Part shown: positions 50,286-62,611 of the stretch, piece by piece
How positions within the stretch are numbered: position 1 is the stretch's first letter
Layout of the letters: each line of letters starts with the position of its first letter
Assembly (NCBI GenBank): GCA_013397935.1
Contig: VZRN01006300.1
Span: forward strand, 510,329-574,328
Length of the DNA: 64,000 nucleotides
Reading direction: 5' to 3'
From: Dasyornis broadbenti
Taxonomy: Eukaryota > Chordata > Aves > Passeriformes > Dasyornithidae
The notes under the pieces: generated by a model
What the model was told of the DNA's origin: nothing
Database searches by the model: none
Seen by the model: the letters and a program-made list of their open reading frames with translations, nothing else
Made by a program: the position numbers and the translations under genes

Positions 50286-53200
50286 ATGAGAGACAAAGAA
50301 AAAGGTCTCTGCAAGATAATGCACCCACAGGATGCCGTTAAAGAAATGACACCTCCTCTGAAATCCTCTGCATTCATTCCCTCTCCCTCCCTTTAAAGGA
50401 GCAGCACAGAAAGGGACAATATCTGTCACACTGAAAGGCCATTTCCTTTAGGGTATTGTCCGAGAAGAAAAGGTGTCTGCCAGCTGTTCTCCCAGCATGT
50501 TAGCATTTCAGCAGTCTTCAGCTTGTCCCATGTGTATGGAAATGTGTATTTGCCTTGAAATTCATAGAGCTGGTTCTATGATTAGCTGGATCCTTTCTAC
50601 TTTTCTGAGCTCAGATTGTTTTTAAAAGCAGAAAGCACCATATGCAGTATATCTGTAATAAGCCATCTCACTTTTTTGTATGACTAAGTAGTCACAGTAA
50701 TGATGCTTCCCTCTTGTTATGTCACATTAACCGTTAACCCGTACCTGCACTGTCATGTGTCAGAGAAAGAAAATCTAAAACCTGTGAGGTTTATTCATTT
50801 AAATGAAACAGTTTGTCAACAGCAGAACTGAGTGCAAGTGAGGCCAAAGCATAGGGAGGTGTTATAACTGACTTAGCAGTAGCATTACTCGGATGCTGAA
50901 TTTATAGCCTTCCTAAATGATACACTCCAATGAATTTTTTTTCTAGGACCTCTTTTTCCACCAGTTTCAGTCTGTTACTTATATCCTGTCCACCAAGCAG
51001 GAAGAGATTATTCCCTTTCTTTTTGTAAAGTGAACTTCAAATTCTATGACAGTATTGCTAACACCAGTGGTTGACGTTGCCCTAGCAATCAGAAAGTAGA
51101 TGGTACTTGGTATATTAAAAAAAAATAATAATTCTTAAGCATAAGGAATGTCGCAAACCCAAGTTTGGCATGACTGGCTTGAAACTCTGAAATGCTAATA
51201 ATAACCCTGACTTAGGGTTATACATATTCCAGCTTCTACTGGAATGCACAGGTGCTGCTACTATGGCTTCAATTGCCTCCAGTGTTAAGATCAGATGAGT
51301 CTCATGTCCTCTCTCCTTATACTCCTTTCAGTGACTGAAACCTTTCCACCTTATCTTTGTTCAAAACACTTCAAAAACTTACTAAACTCTCTGCTCCATA
51401 TCCAGTCTTGCAAAGATAGGCTGTATCTAACAGATGGGGAGATACATCCTCTATAGAGGCTGTTTGATAGGTGACACAGCACTGGAGTCACATCTTTGCC
51501 TTCAAGTCATCCCATGTTCCTACACTAAGACTCACATCATAGCACTTCACTGAGGGAGAATCAATGAAAAAAAACAAACATGTGCTGCCATTAATCCTTG
51601 CATCAGTCATCCACTTCTTAGGGACAGAATCTCTCCATCTGCCTTTGGAACTGTAAAAAATAAATTCAGGAATAAAGTAATGTCTGACATAGTACAAGAA
51701 TAATAACATTAAATTACATTTGACTCCATGTAAACCATCCAATTCTTCCAAAAACATACAACCAGGAAAGATAAAACTGATTGCTATTTACACCTTCACA
51801 AATCTTAGCAAACTTTCCCTGAATTTTCAAACCAAATGTTCCTTTCAAAAACAAGGCGGGGGCTGGGGGAGCAAGGGGGAATGATATAGTATTATTTAAT
51901 AGTAAACTGTAAGAGCAATCTTTTAAACATACAATGCTCTTGCCAGTTCTCTGACAAAGAGCCTAATACTAAAATCCCAATTTACTTTTAAGTAATGACT
52001 ATTTACCATAATATTTCTTCTCCTGTTTATTCATTTGGTTTTGAACAGATAGGGATACAATCCACACAGGATCAAGAAAGAAGGTGAAAAACATACAACA
52101 AAATAATTGTTTAGTTCCAAACATTTTCTACAGGAGAGATATCATCACTAGGAGAAAAAAAGGTAATCAGCACAAACACTGGCTAAATGGGGAGACACTC
52201 ATCAAAAGAACACTGGAGCATCATGGGCATGCAGAAGCAACAGACTTGGTTGAGTAGAATAACCGTATTGTCATTAGGATACGCTGGAAGTAAACTGAGT
52301 TTGTTGCATAGGTTGGACATTTGTTTTTCACTTACCAATGATGAAATAGTGTTGACCATATACATTGGATTACACAATGTATTATCTGTGATTGAAAAAA
52401 TATACCATTTCTTGTGCCTCAGAAGAATGAGGTGAACAGTTCTTAATGCATAATGGAAGGAACAGAGTAAGAAACACACACTAAAGCAACAAAGAAATTT
52501 CCCATGGATGTGTCTCCACATCCATGACCAAAGAAACTCTCTTACAACTTTAAAAAACCTTTAGCAATTTTAGCAAGAAATTCCAATTTCCCCACTTTGT
52601 GTTGCTTGTGGGGGATGCGCACTTTGAACATCAGAATTCCAGAATACTCTTCCTTGAGGTGTCATTCACCCAAGGAAACCTTTCAGCATGTACAGCTATA
52701 CTGCAAACCCGTTTTTCACTGAACTTTCATTAGAGTATCTTTTTTTCCCTTTGATTGACTATTGATATAAGCAGTAAATGTCTGTAATGTAAATGGTGAT
52801 TGCCGTTTTATTCACCTTTCTTTTCCAATTTCAGCATCTTCTTCCTCTTTGAATCCCAGCAGTGCTGAAATAATTTTTGCTGTTTCACATTTAGCCCCAC
52901 ATAAAACTGTAGGGTCAACTACAGGATATTTGATCCTGATATGAGGATCACTCTAATCCCGGTGCCATAAACACAATCTCTACAAGAGGACAAGCCTCAT
53001 GTGACACTTTTACAACAAAACCAAACCACAGGATTAGGAGCAGAAAATTTTCCACCAAATAAGAACTTTTTTCCTGGCCAAATTTGAAAAGATTAATAAA
53101 ATTACCTTGTCAGCTGGGATCCAGCTTCAAGATCGCCCAGTATACATACCATCATTTGGAGGTACTGCCATCCCTCCAGACTGCTTCCCTTTAGCAGCAG

Positions 53201-53482
53201 TGTCCTCAAGCCAATTTTTAGAAGCAGTTAAAAAGAGGTTCTCTTAAAAATGTTGTGAATTGCAAGGTTTTGATTTCAAAATACTTCATGAATTCTCAAC
53301 TATTTTACCAAAACTGGCTTAAGCACACGTCAATTAAAATATTTACATTTAGCATACTGTGCTGCACTTCTAAACGCTGACTAGCTTAATATCTAATAAA
53401 TTACGTGGATTTGTTGGATCAGATTATTTGGTGAAAGTGCAGAGGTAACTTGACTTTCAGACATTACCGAATTTATCCTTAC
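50286..53482. other. Intergenic stretch left of the CpG island
   Basis: Mostly AT-rich without genes. Contains a TTAACC-rich motif near 50726 that echoes the one at 53686, and a G-rich tract at 51855-51879. Confidence 0.55.
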
Positions 53483-53640
53483 CTGTTTGGGGATTTCCCT
53501 CCTTTTCGAGGTATCTTGGAAATAGGTATTTTCTTTAGTTCCCTACAGTTCCCTGTAGTTCACAGTCTCCCTGTGAAGAAGAGGTCACCAGAAGTGGCTA
53601 AGGAATTTTAATCTCAAGAAAATTCTAAGGCGTTTCCAGC
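53483..53640 (-). other. Candidate alternative DDC first exon (5' end unknown)
   Basis: The minus strand carries CAAACAG|GTAAGG (exon end 53483; GTAAGG at 53477-53482), a near-ideal donor, directly downstream of the HNF1-type site and CpG island. If used, it would splice over 21 kb to DDC exon 2, whose acceptor is in the 5'UTR and so tolerates any leader. This is a prediction only; start position and use are unknown. Confidence 0.25.
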
Positions 53641-53685
53641 GACTATCAGGTCTTCACTGGTACTGTGCTCGCCCTGCACTCCTTC

Positions 53686-53699
53686 GTTAACCATTAACC
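53686..53699 (-). promoter_or_regulatory. HNF1-type binding site
   Basis: The minus strand reads GGTTAATGGTTAAC, differing from the palindromic HNF1 consensus GGTTAATNATTAAC at one position. It lies at the DDC-facing edge of the CpG island, about 200 bp before a strong minus-strand splice donor. In mammals HNF1 activates the non-neuronal DDC promoter. Confidence 0.4.
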
Positions 53700-54665
53700 A
53701 GCCGTAGTCCTATGTCAGCTTTATCAGCCGCTCTTTCTCAACATGGGGAAACCAGAAAACCTGTGGGCTCATTCAGCCGCAATTCGCAGCCATCGGGATG
53801 GGAGGGACGTGGGATTTCTCACTCATTCAAAGAGCCTTGAGTAAAAAATCCAACAAGACGTGGGATGGAGCGAGCCAGCAGCCCCAGCAGGTCCTGCCTC
53901 TGCCGGAGTTACGCCGACCAGGATGTCCACGCCACGGAGACGTCGGCTGGGTCACACAAGGAAGCGAGTGGGACAGTTTGGGAAATCCCAGAGCCAGAGT
54001 TCCCGAGGCAGCAGCTGCCCGGCCCGGCGCCTCCCGCCTGCCGGTGCCTCAGGGGCGCTGCCGAGAGGGGGAAAACAAACATAAACAAACCGGGACATGC
54101 TCCCCTTGGCAGGGACGGGGCGGGCGTCGCTGCCAGCCGTGCGCCAGCGCTGCCATTTGCAGCAGTCGCCCGGCCGGGGCTACCCTGCTTGCGCTTACAG
54201 CTGTTTTACAGCAGTTCCACAGGAGACAAGGCTCAGGGTGCCGCCATAAAACAAAGGAACCCCAACCAAGGGAAAACCCGCACCCGCCTGCGCAGGGCAG
54301 GCCCGTGCGCCGCTCCCTCTGCCGGCCCGGGGCAGGGGACGGGCTCCCGCCGTGCCCGCTGCCCTCCGCCCTGGCAAACCCGGCCTGTTTCAGCTGTGGA
54401 ACCGGGCACAGCCCGGGCTTTATGGCAGCTGGCCCGCGCTGATGCCACTTACTCCAGATTTAGACTTGTCAGAAACAGAGACTGGAAATCAGCGAAATGC
54501 TGTTCCATCGTCACCAGCTCCTGTTTGTTAGAGGCAGGCCCCAGGCCCTCCGGGCCCCTCACAGGACAGCAGCTGCCTGGGGCCAGCCCGGGCGGGTTCC
54601 TCACTGGGGCAGGACAGAGCCCGGCCAGCCTCTGACGCCTGCTGCTGGGCGGCCATCCGGCAGCA
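53690..54665. promoter_or_regulatory. Intergenic CpG island
   Basis: A sharp jump in GC and CpG density against AT-rich surroundings, with GC-box-like words (GACGGGGCGGGCG near 54114-54126). Long overlapping open frames on both strands here are an expected by-product of high GC (few stop codons) and match no protein I know. Such islands normally mark promoters. Candidates are an alternative DDC first exon (minus), an unannotated non-coding RNA, or a distal element of GRB10/DDC. Confidence 0.75.
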
Positions 54666-54699
54666 GGATCCTGCAGGGCCGGATGCACTAGGCTGGGCA

Positions 54700-55042
54700 C
54701 CAGCATTTGGTCTCATCGATGCATATAAATGTCTCACAGGCGAGTGTCAAGAGGATGGTGCCAAATCTTTCAGTGGTGCCCAGAGACAGGATGAGGAGCA
54801 ATGGCCATAAACGAAAACACAAGAAATCCCTCTTCAACATGAGGAAGAACTGCTTTACTTTGAGGGTGGCAGAGGAATGGAAAAGGCTGCCCAGGGAGGT
54901 TGTGGGGTATCCCTGTCTGGAGCCGTTTAAAACCCACCTGGACACATTCCTGCGTAAGCTGATCTAGGTGACCCTGCCATGGCAGGGGGGTTGGACTGGA
55001 TGATCTCCAGTGATCCCTTCCAACCCTAAAAATTCTGTGATT
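54700..55042 (+). mobile_element. CR1 LINE 3' portion beside the CpG island
   Basis: Encodes MHINVSQASVKRMVPNLSVV, then RMRSNGHKRKHKKSLFNMRK and LREVVG-like blocks of the CR1 C-terminus. It is followed by the 3'UTR with GGTTGGACTGGATGATCTCC and a final AATTCTGTGATT. It abuts the right edge of the GC-rich island. Confidence 0.93.
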
Positions 55043-58000
55043 TGCTCTTCCCATTCTGTCTCTGCCCAAGCAGCAGTGGACTGGGGAGAGCCTTGACAGC
55101 TCCCTGCATGCCCCCCACACCCGCCCCAGCACAGCACTGTCCCTCTGGCTGTACCATAGCCTTCAGTGAGAAAAATCACCTGCCTTTAGCAGGTGCACAC
55201 CACTTTCTGTTCATCAGATGTCAAGGGCTTGAGGAAAAGCTGTGTTTTACCCAGGAGAACCCTTCACAACATGTCCCTGCATTGCTGAAAAAAAATGCCC
55301 AGAGATACCCATTTATACGCAACTTTTAGTGTACCCATTTCTGACCTGAGAGGGAGTAGCACCTATTCTCAGTTTAGAGCTCATTTTAGAGGACACGTCA
55401 TAAGCTCATCTCAGTCCCTGTCATTTATGACCCAGTTTTGGGGATGAATGAAGCCAGAAACTACTTTTGAAAAGCTTCAGAGCCCTGATGGAGTTGGCTA
55501 TGCTGTAGCAGCCCCCACAGCCACAGCAAACCCTCCCATGGCAGGCTGGAGCAGGGGAAGGCACACAAGGACAGGATAGTTGTTGCAGACCCTGGAAGCA
55601 TCACTTCCTCAAGTGGGGTGGTGGGAAGCATATTCAATACTTACATGGCTGTTTCTCTAAGGGCAGCTTTAATTCAGTCAAAGGGAGCCTCCAGCTGACT
55701 GTAGAGCAGGTTTTCGTGGTCGTTCCTCTGCTCTTAAGTGCTACCGTCAGTTGTTTCTGTATGAGCCAGCCCTCGTGTAGGCACATTACTGGACCAGATA
55801 AAAAGTATCTCTAGCCCTTGTCTAAGACTTACGAGTGGCCACGTAAGGAAGATGTACTTATACATGTGCTGTCAAGTAATGATTCTTCCCCTGAAGACTG
55901 TTCCTGGCACTTGGTAACATGTGACCAATGGACTTTAAGAGAAAGAAATTTTTGTAGTTATCATCCATCAGCTGAGTTTTCTCTAACATGTGATAAAAGC
56001 CCTTTGTGAACCCATGTGAACTTTTGCCATGTGCTACATTTTGTGGTGGACAATACAAGAGATTATATGAGCAGTTTATGAAGAAATATTTCTGGTTTTC
56101 CTGAACTGGTCTCCTGCACACTTCAGGTGACTTATGTATCAAAAAATCTCATAATTAAGTGGTTTGTATTCTGCTCAGCTGCCTATGTTTGTCTGTAAAT
56201 CTATTATACTACCTCACTGAACTGTTTCATTATATATTTATTCCTCTGACCCTCATGTTTGCTTTTCCATTTCTACTGCATCCTAAGTCTCCCTTTCTGC
56301 TGTCATGAGAATTCCTGCTCTCTTGTACTTTTAAGGAGAGAAGATGCAATTCCTTCCCAAGTACATGCTCTTCTCTGAAGCACTCTGTTATCTAGAGCAG
56401 GTCAAATGCTTGTTCCAGCAATTGACTGTAAGTATTTTGAGGCAAACTTTGTGACCCTTCAATGACTTTCACCCTTGTTTAGCCAGCTGTTTTCACAAAC
56501 CTTCCTGCCTAGTGAAAAAAAAACCCAAAGTAAGTCTTCTATCCACCAATTCTATAACTAGCAATTTACATTCTTCCATGACTAGATACGTTGTGCAGTT
56601 ATTTTTCAGGAAGCTCTAATCCTCACAGCTTGCCTCATTTCTGTATTTGTTTTTGATTCCAAGAGTGCTACAGCAACCTGAAAAGTAGGAGCTGGTAAAA
56701 GTCACACAGACCACGTTATTATCACGCACAAACTCAGCAGCAAAGTATTATGGAACAAATCAAACACTGAAAATGTCTATTTAAAAATAGGATGTATCTA
56801 GGATTCTTTGTGGAGCAATGATACTGTACACTTTCAGGACTGGGCTTAGCCATTTGCTTTAACCATCATTGTTCTTGGCAGAACCACACTACCATACTTT
56901 CACCTTCCTTTTCTTCTAATGGCAGTTGGACAGGCTATTTTGTAGAATGGGAAGGTTGTAGAGAACACCAATTCCACTGCTGCTTTATCTCCATGCTAAC
57001 ACAAAATGCCAGTCCTCACACCTCTGGAGAACGTGTTTCAAAAGGCAAATAAAATGGAAGCCTTTATGTAGAAGTGTCTTCACAAGTTTGAGGGAAGAGG
57101 AGAGGAAACTGACTCTTAAGGAGTGGTGAGCAGCACTCAGGGCATCACAGCTCTGTCTTCACTGTGTTCCTAGTCACACCCAAACCATCCCTTGGACAAT
57201 ACTGCCCAAGAGTAATTCTTTTCTCCCTTCCATTTGCCTCCCAGTCTAACTCTTCCAAGCTCTAAGGAGTTGTACCTCTGAGCACAGCTGAGCTGAGCAT
57301 CAGAGCCCATAAATCCAGGCTGTACTGTGGCTCAGGGCTGGCAGCTGTTTGTAATTTCACCTTCCTGTTCCCCAATTGTGGCACCAGAATCTTGCAGCCA
57401 CTGGATGGTAAACACCTGATTATAGCAAAGCATGCAAACCTGAGCAACCAAAAAGTGTTGTAAGACCCTGTTAATCCCGTTTTAGCATCTTGTGTGAACC
57501 TATGTTTCTTGCTAAAACATCTGCTGCTACCTGCACAAAATGATGAGCAGTTGGAGCAGAATTACCTTTGGGGCTAAGGGTTTGCAATGTGAGTGTTACA
57601 TAAACTAATTCATTTTCAAGTGTCAGATGTGACTAATTGCAGTATCTAATGAAAATCATATAGCTCTTGGACATAGTTGTGGTTACGCTGGGTTTTCAAA
57701 TACTAAATAAATTGTGCTTAAAGTTAAGGAAGGGAGACGTTAAGATTTAGGATGCAGAAGCAACCCAAATTAAGGCAACATGGATATTTCAAAGGAAGGT
57801 ATCTCTTTTCTCCATCTGCTGACATTGTTACTGAATTTTCCAAGATGTAAGACAAACAATGTCTAAGAAACAAAGTAATCTACAGATTGGACATTGACAA
57901 CCCAGATTAAAGCATTACCAAATTAGCAGTAGCAAAGACCAAAAGTCATCTAAAGTTCAACTCGAAGGGAAGTGACTCATCTGGTGATGTTTTTCTCATC

Positions 58001-59609
58001 TGGTTTTGCAGGTACAGGCTGAAGCAACAATTTAGTGTTAAAGTAATCCTAATTTAAGTGTTATTTGTATCAGCATGAAAGTGCTGCAACTACATGCTGT
58101 AAAATATGAGTCTGATAGGAATTTACTTATAGGTCCAAATGCGTTTAAGCTGTTTTGCCAGGTGAACTTCATGTTAGAATGCTTTATGTGGGATTAGATG
58201 TCTGACCATGTCTGTTGTTCTGCAACTAATGTAAAAGATGCACAAACCTATCAGGCAAGTAATCAAATCTGTACCACAGACCAACTTCTGGCCCAGACTG
58301 ATTTTGTACTGGTGGTGTTCTGATAGCACAGGTACTCCCCTGCTAATGCCAAGGGCCAGATTTCACAGGTATCATTTTGCATCTGCCACAGAGGTGGGCA
58401 GTTTGGACAAACATGCAAACAGCACTACCCTGCCACTGGGCAGGCTTACTGAGATCTTCTTACCGTGTTGCTTTTGCTTAATGCCATCTTCTCGTCTGTT
58501 CCAAATGCAATAAATACAATAAAGTAAGGTGGGGTTTTGGTGTTGATTTTTTTGTTTGGTTTTTTTTTAACAGATTTGTGTAGAATTATTGTCCTTGACT
58601 TTTAATGGTTATAGAGGGAGTGAGTTTCAATGTTAGCATGGCCTCCTCTAGCCAAGCAGGAAACAGGCATCTTCAAACATTTTGCAAGCAAGCAGTCCCC
58701 TTTGTTAACTTCATGAAAAAAGTAAGTTACTGCATGCAGGATAGTGAACTCTAAGCGCTTTAAGTTTAATATGCATGTCTATATAAAAAAGAACCCTTGA
58801 GGAATATCAAAATCCAAAGGAAGTACTTCTGCCTCTGTGTGCTGATGAACCAATTTCATCATGCTAACATATTAATTAAATCATGCTTTGGTGCAATACA
58901 AACTCACACAGAGATGTAGCATGCCAGAGTGTAACAGAGTTTTGAAGTGGAATGCATTTGATGGCTTCTATGGATTAGCAAGGCATAAAGAGGAAAGGAT
59001 TGTGTCCAAAAAACCAAAAGTGATATATTCCCAACCTTCTATTTTTCTGTCTGCCAGAAAAACCACCAATCCCCCCACCCCTCCAACCAATACATTTTTT
59101 AAATAAAAGTGCATTTTGTGCAGATGATGCTTTCCCAGCTAAATGCTGATAGACCAGTCGAATACAAGGTTTAGAGGGATAAATAATTGCTTTCTGGAAG
59201 TACTACTGAAAAGTTTTCTGATCCAACAGCTATCAGGCCAATAAAGTGTTTTATGCAGAGTATGCATTTTCAATGAGTTATAACTTCATGACCCAAAAGA
59301 TGGTCATGGTATGTTGTCCTGATATGATTCTAGCAGCCTTCTCAAATGAATACTGTAAATATCATAGCAGAATATCTCCAGTAATTTTCCTCAAACAAAA
59401 GGGGTGAACAAGTTCTTTTCTAAATAAAATGCAGTCTGTCCTAATAGGAATCTTAAGACAGAACAGCCAGAACAAAGGTATCTTGGGGATTGTGTTTTCA
59501 CACTTCTTAAAAACTGTTTAACATCACCCACCCAATTAACCTGAATTACAGCAAGAGATACACAGTGTACTAATATATCCAAAAAGATGACATTCATTCC
59601 AATATAAAA
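55043..59609. other. Intergenic stretch downstream of GRB10
   Basis: No gene or repeat was recognised between the CR1 at 54.7-55.0 kb and the inferred GRB10 3' end. Small open frames at 55818-56142 and 58238-58513 have no recognised relatives. Confidence 0.55.
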
Positions 59610-59629
59610 TGAATAGCATTGTATTAACG

Positions 59630-59635
59630 TTTATT
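59630..59635 (-). terminator. GRB10: Distal polyadenylation signal of GRB10
   Basis: AATAAA on the minus strand, followed 10-20 bases later by CA dinucleotides suitable for cleavage and then by T-rich sequence. It is the last AATAAA before a long stretch without GRB10 sequence. Choice of this site over the two more proximal ones is inference. Confidence 0.5.
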
Positions 59636-59719
59636 TCTAATTACAAGAAACAGAATATCAGTCCCTTATTTGTACAAAAATACCTGAAAGATTACAATTA
59701 GGTTCACAAGCCAAAAAGC

Positions 59720-59727
59720 TATTTACA
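59720..59727 (-). promoter_or_regulatory. Pumilio-type element (TGTAAATA) in GRB10 3'UTR
   Basis: The minus strand reads TGTAAATA, an exact match to the Pumilio consensus UGUANAUA, about 90 bases upstream of the distal poly(A) signal. A single 8-base match can arise by chance; transcript context raises its value. Confidence 0.3.
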
Positions 59728-60720
59728 GTATGAAGCAAAGCATATTGAATAAAGGTTTTGTCTCTTAAGTTAATACCTTTTGCATTCCCTGAAACTTTAA
59801 ACTTTATTCCATTTTACAGTCACTAAATCTTGCATTGTGACAATATAATTTACGATAAGCAAGTCTTGCCACTGGAAAGGTGCATTGATTGGTCAAACTG
59901 TCAGGTATTTAGTGCAGAAAAGATAAGACAAAACATCTAAACTGAGGCACGTGTTTCTTCAAGATTAATTAACAAATAAAAAGTTTTTTGTACTTTAACA
60001 CCTATCGTAACATAACTTAACTAGTAACCTCATTACCAAAATGGTTTGGCATTTTCCTTCTCAACATATTCAAGATTGCTACATGAAGTATTTATTTAGA
60101 AAATAAAATCACAGGCAAAAAGATAAAAATTCAACAGGCTCCAAAACAACCCTGAGCATCCCCTTTACATTCATGTCATTTAAATACAAAAATAAGAGTC
60201 AAATGTCCTTCAGTCCTTGGTATTCTGAGCTGGCAGCCAGCTGAATCTGTTGGAAAACTAAGGTGGTATTTACTGTTTTCCAGCAGAAAGAAGACAAAGC
60301 AGTGATCTGCTTAAGTAAGATTGTTGCCACTTTGAAGGTGGTCACTTTCTCAAAACAGCTCACTTTAGCTGGGAAGAGTACAAAATACTAAGTCAACCAT
60401 CTACATACAAAAATCATGGTTCATAGTCAAACTTTTATTCTCAATTTAAATAAGATGCAAGGTTTTTTTTTATAAATATGAAACACTGCAAATACTATCC
60501 TCCTACTGGGAAAAATGCATGGTTGTCACTAAGCTATGTAAACAGAAAAACTTAAAACTACAGCATAAATGGTCTTATTAAACTGGTAATGTAGTCAATA
60601 CAAGTCTTTTTTCTCCTAATAGGGGCCAAATAGAAGCATGCAAAGTGAAGTCAGACTTAAGTTAGCTTAATTTCAAGGTTTTAAAATACATTGTCTAGAA
60701 AGCAGGAACACTCATTTCAC

Positions 60721-60728
60721 TATGTACA
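60721..60728 (-). promoter_or_regulatory. Second Pumilio-type element (TGTACATA) in GRB10 3'UTR
   Basis: The minus strand reads TGTACATA, again matching UGUANAUA. It is about 1 kb from the first element, in the same putative 3'UTR. Confidence 0.3.
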
Positions 60729-62009
60729 ATTAAAAAAGCAAAACAAAACAAAAAGGCTTCTACTAAAAACAAAATCAAGTTTCTTCATTTTTAGTATCTA
60801 GACATTAAATGGAAAAAAAATACTAAATGTGTTCTGTAAACTAAAATACAGTGTTTCTATACCATTGACATAGTTTAAGCTGATATGGACGACTCAAGCA
60901 GGTTATGGTTTGTCTTAAGCTATTCTTAACACTACATGAAGACCTAAAAGTGTAGGATTGGTTTTCCTTCTTTACCCTTTCAGATGGCTAGGATTTCAAA
61001 CCCAGTGGCAAATATTAAGGAATAACTAGCCTGTGTAAATAATTTACCATTTTACAAATGCTCTGTTCTGCACTACACTCTGCAAGTTCCCAGGGTGGAA
61101 TACTTCTCACTGTGACTAATGGCACCAAGCACTGGGAAGTTACTTCAGTTCAAACAGTTGGTGAAGGAATGGTTGGTTGCAATTGCAGGACCAAGGTGGG
61201 ACTTGTCTGACTTTAATACTGATTTATCATCAGAAAGAGTTATTGTGTAAACATGAAATAATTCATTTAAACATTAACAATAAAGTAGTTCTGATGACAA
61301 ACCAGCACCAGAGCAAGATACGTGCTTGTCTGCCACAGCTACTGGCGTGCGGTAGCACACATGACACAGGGATCACCAGTTACCTCGATGGATGATATTG
61401 CCAGCATCTACTTCACAATCAAATCTGTTTCTATTCCCAGCATGTTCCTTCTCACCATGTAAACGTTCATGGCCCTACAAAAAGCAGAAGGGGTACAGTT
61501 CTTCTTATGCCCTATCCCCAGGAGAGCTTTGTGTCACTGTAGCTTTACTATATCGAAAGAACTCTTTGAAACAGTCTGAAAATTCAAGGAGCTATAAAGC
61601 TAAAAACACTGGTTTTTTATTTTTATTTTTAAATTTTGTCATACTAAGACTACCTGCAGAAGAATCTTCTCACAAAAATGGTGGTTTCAAATACAAGTGT
61701 AGTCTTTCAGTCCTACTCTATTTAGTAACAGTAAGTTTCCTCAGGAAAACAGTCAAAAGGCTGTAAAAAACAAACCACCACTCCAATAATAAAAATTTGT
61801 GCATAGAATCTAATACAGTCTCTGCATTACTGGATGCCACTAATATGCCATCAACATACTACAGCCATAATGCTACAAGTCAACAGGTTTAAGAGTACAT
61901 ATCTTGATGGTATGATCTTTTAGAATTGTATCCTCATTGCTTCTTCAAAGACATCTTCAGATCATTGAACCTCAGGTCTCCAGAGAAGTACTGAGATGTG
62001 CACGCATGG

Positions 62010-62014
<5 letters not shown>

Positions 62015-62059
<45 letters not shown>
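62015..62059. repeat. (CA)n microsatellite, about 22 uninterrupted units
   Basis: Pure CA run preceded by GCGCG and followed by an interrupted CA stretch to about 62067. On the GRB10 strand it is (TG)n inside the 3'UTR. Confidence 0.95.
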
Positions 62060-62065
<6 letters not shown>

Positions 62066-62611
62066 ACTTCTTGATTTTCTTCTAGATCCTTTTAGGCTGA
62101 AGCATTCCATACATTTTAGGGTGCAGATTAATACCCAACTCCTGCATGAATTTTAAAAGCCACATCAGCTCCTAATATAGGCTGCATACAATATCCGAAA
62201 CAAAGTAGGAGTGCAAAAAAAGTGATCAATACAAAAAGTAAACACACTAGTCTTAATTGTCAAGATTATTCCAGGGCAAGAGTTCTTTTCAAAGATTTCT
62301 CTTCACACTTGTTCCTGTTAAGTGGCCCAGCCAAGATAGTTTCCAGTTTTGTTTCAAATTTACTCATTGTTTTACAGACCCTCCCCCCATTTTTGGGATG
62401 CTGGGACACTCAGCAGCAATCACTCTTAGGTGTTAGACAAACCAGCAATCTTGGTCTGTTGGCACCTGTCGAATCCATCCCTTTCAGAGTCCCAAGGTGC
62501 ATAATATTTTTTTTTTAACCAACTTAGAAATCTGCCAATTCCCCAGTGTCAGCATTCTCTTACAATTACTCTTCTATCAAATCCAGTCTTCAGTGAGAGT
62601 CAGATTTGAGG

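Larger units (their letters stand above)
59610..62611 (-). other. GRB10: GRB10 3'UTR (about 3 kb)
   Basis: The stretch from the GRB10 stop to a distal AATAAA (minus strand; TTTATT at 59630-59635) contains no recognised repeat family except a long CA/GT run. Further AATAAA words occur at 60091-60096 and 60434-60439 and could give shorter 3' ends. Mammalian GRB10 also has a long 3'UTR. The extent is inferred, not demonstrated; open frames on the plus strand here (for example 61392-61766) show no protein resemblance. Confidence 0.65.

Noticed and set aside
53798..54635. Long overlapping open frames (214 and 256 codons, plus strand) in the GC-rich island
   Set aside because: Several frames on both strands are open at once, the composition is low-complexity Pro/Ala/Gly/Arg, and no motif is recognisable; this is what a CpG island gives by chance.
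61392..61766. 124-codon plus-strand frame
   Set aside because: It lies antisense within the GRB10 3'UTR and lacks any known motif.
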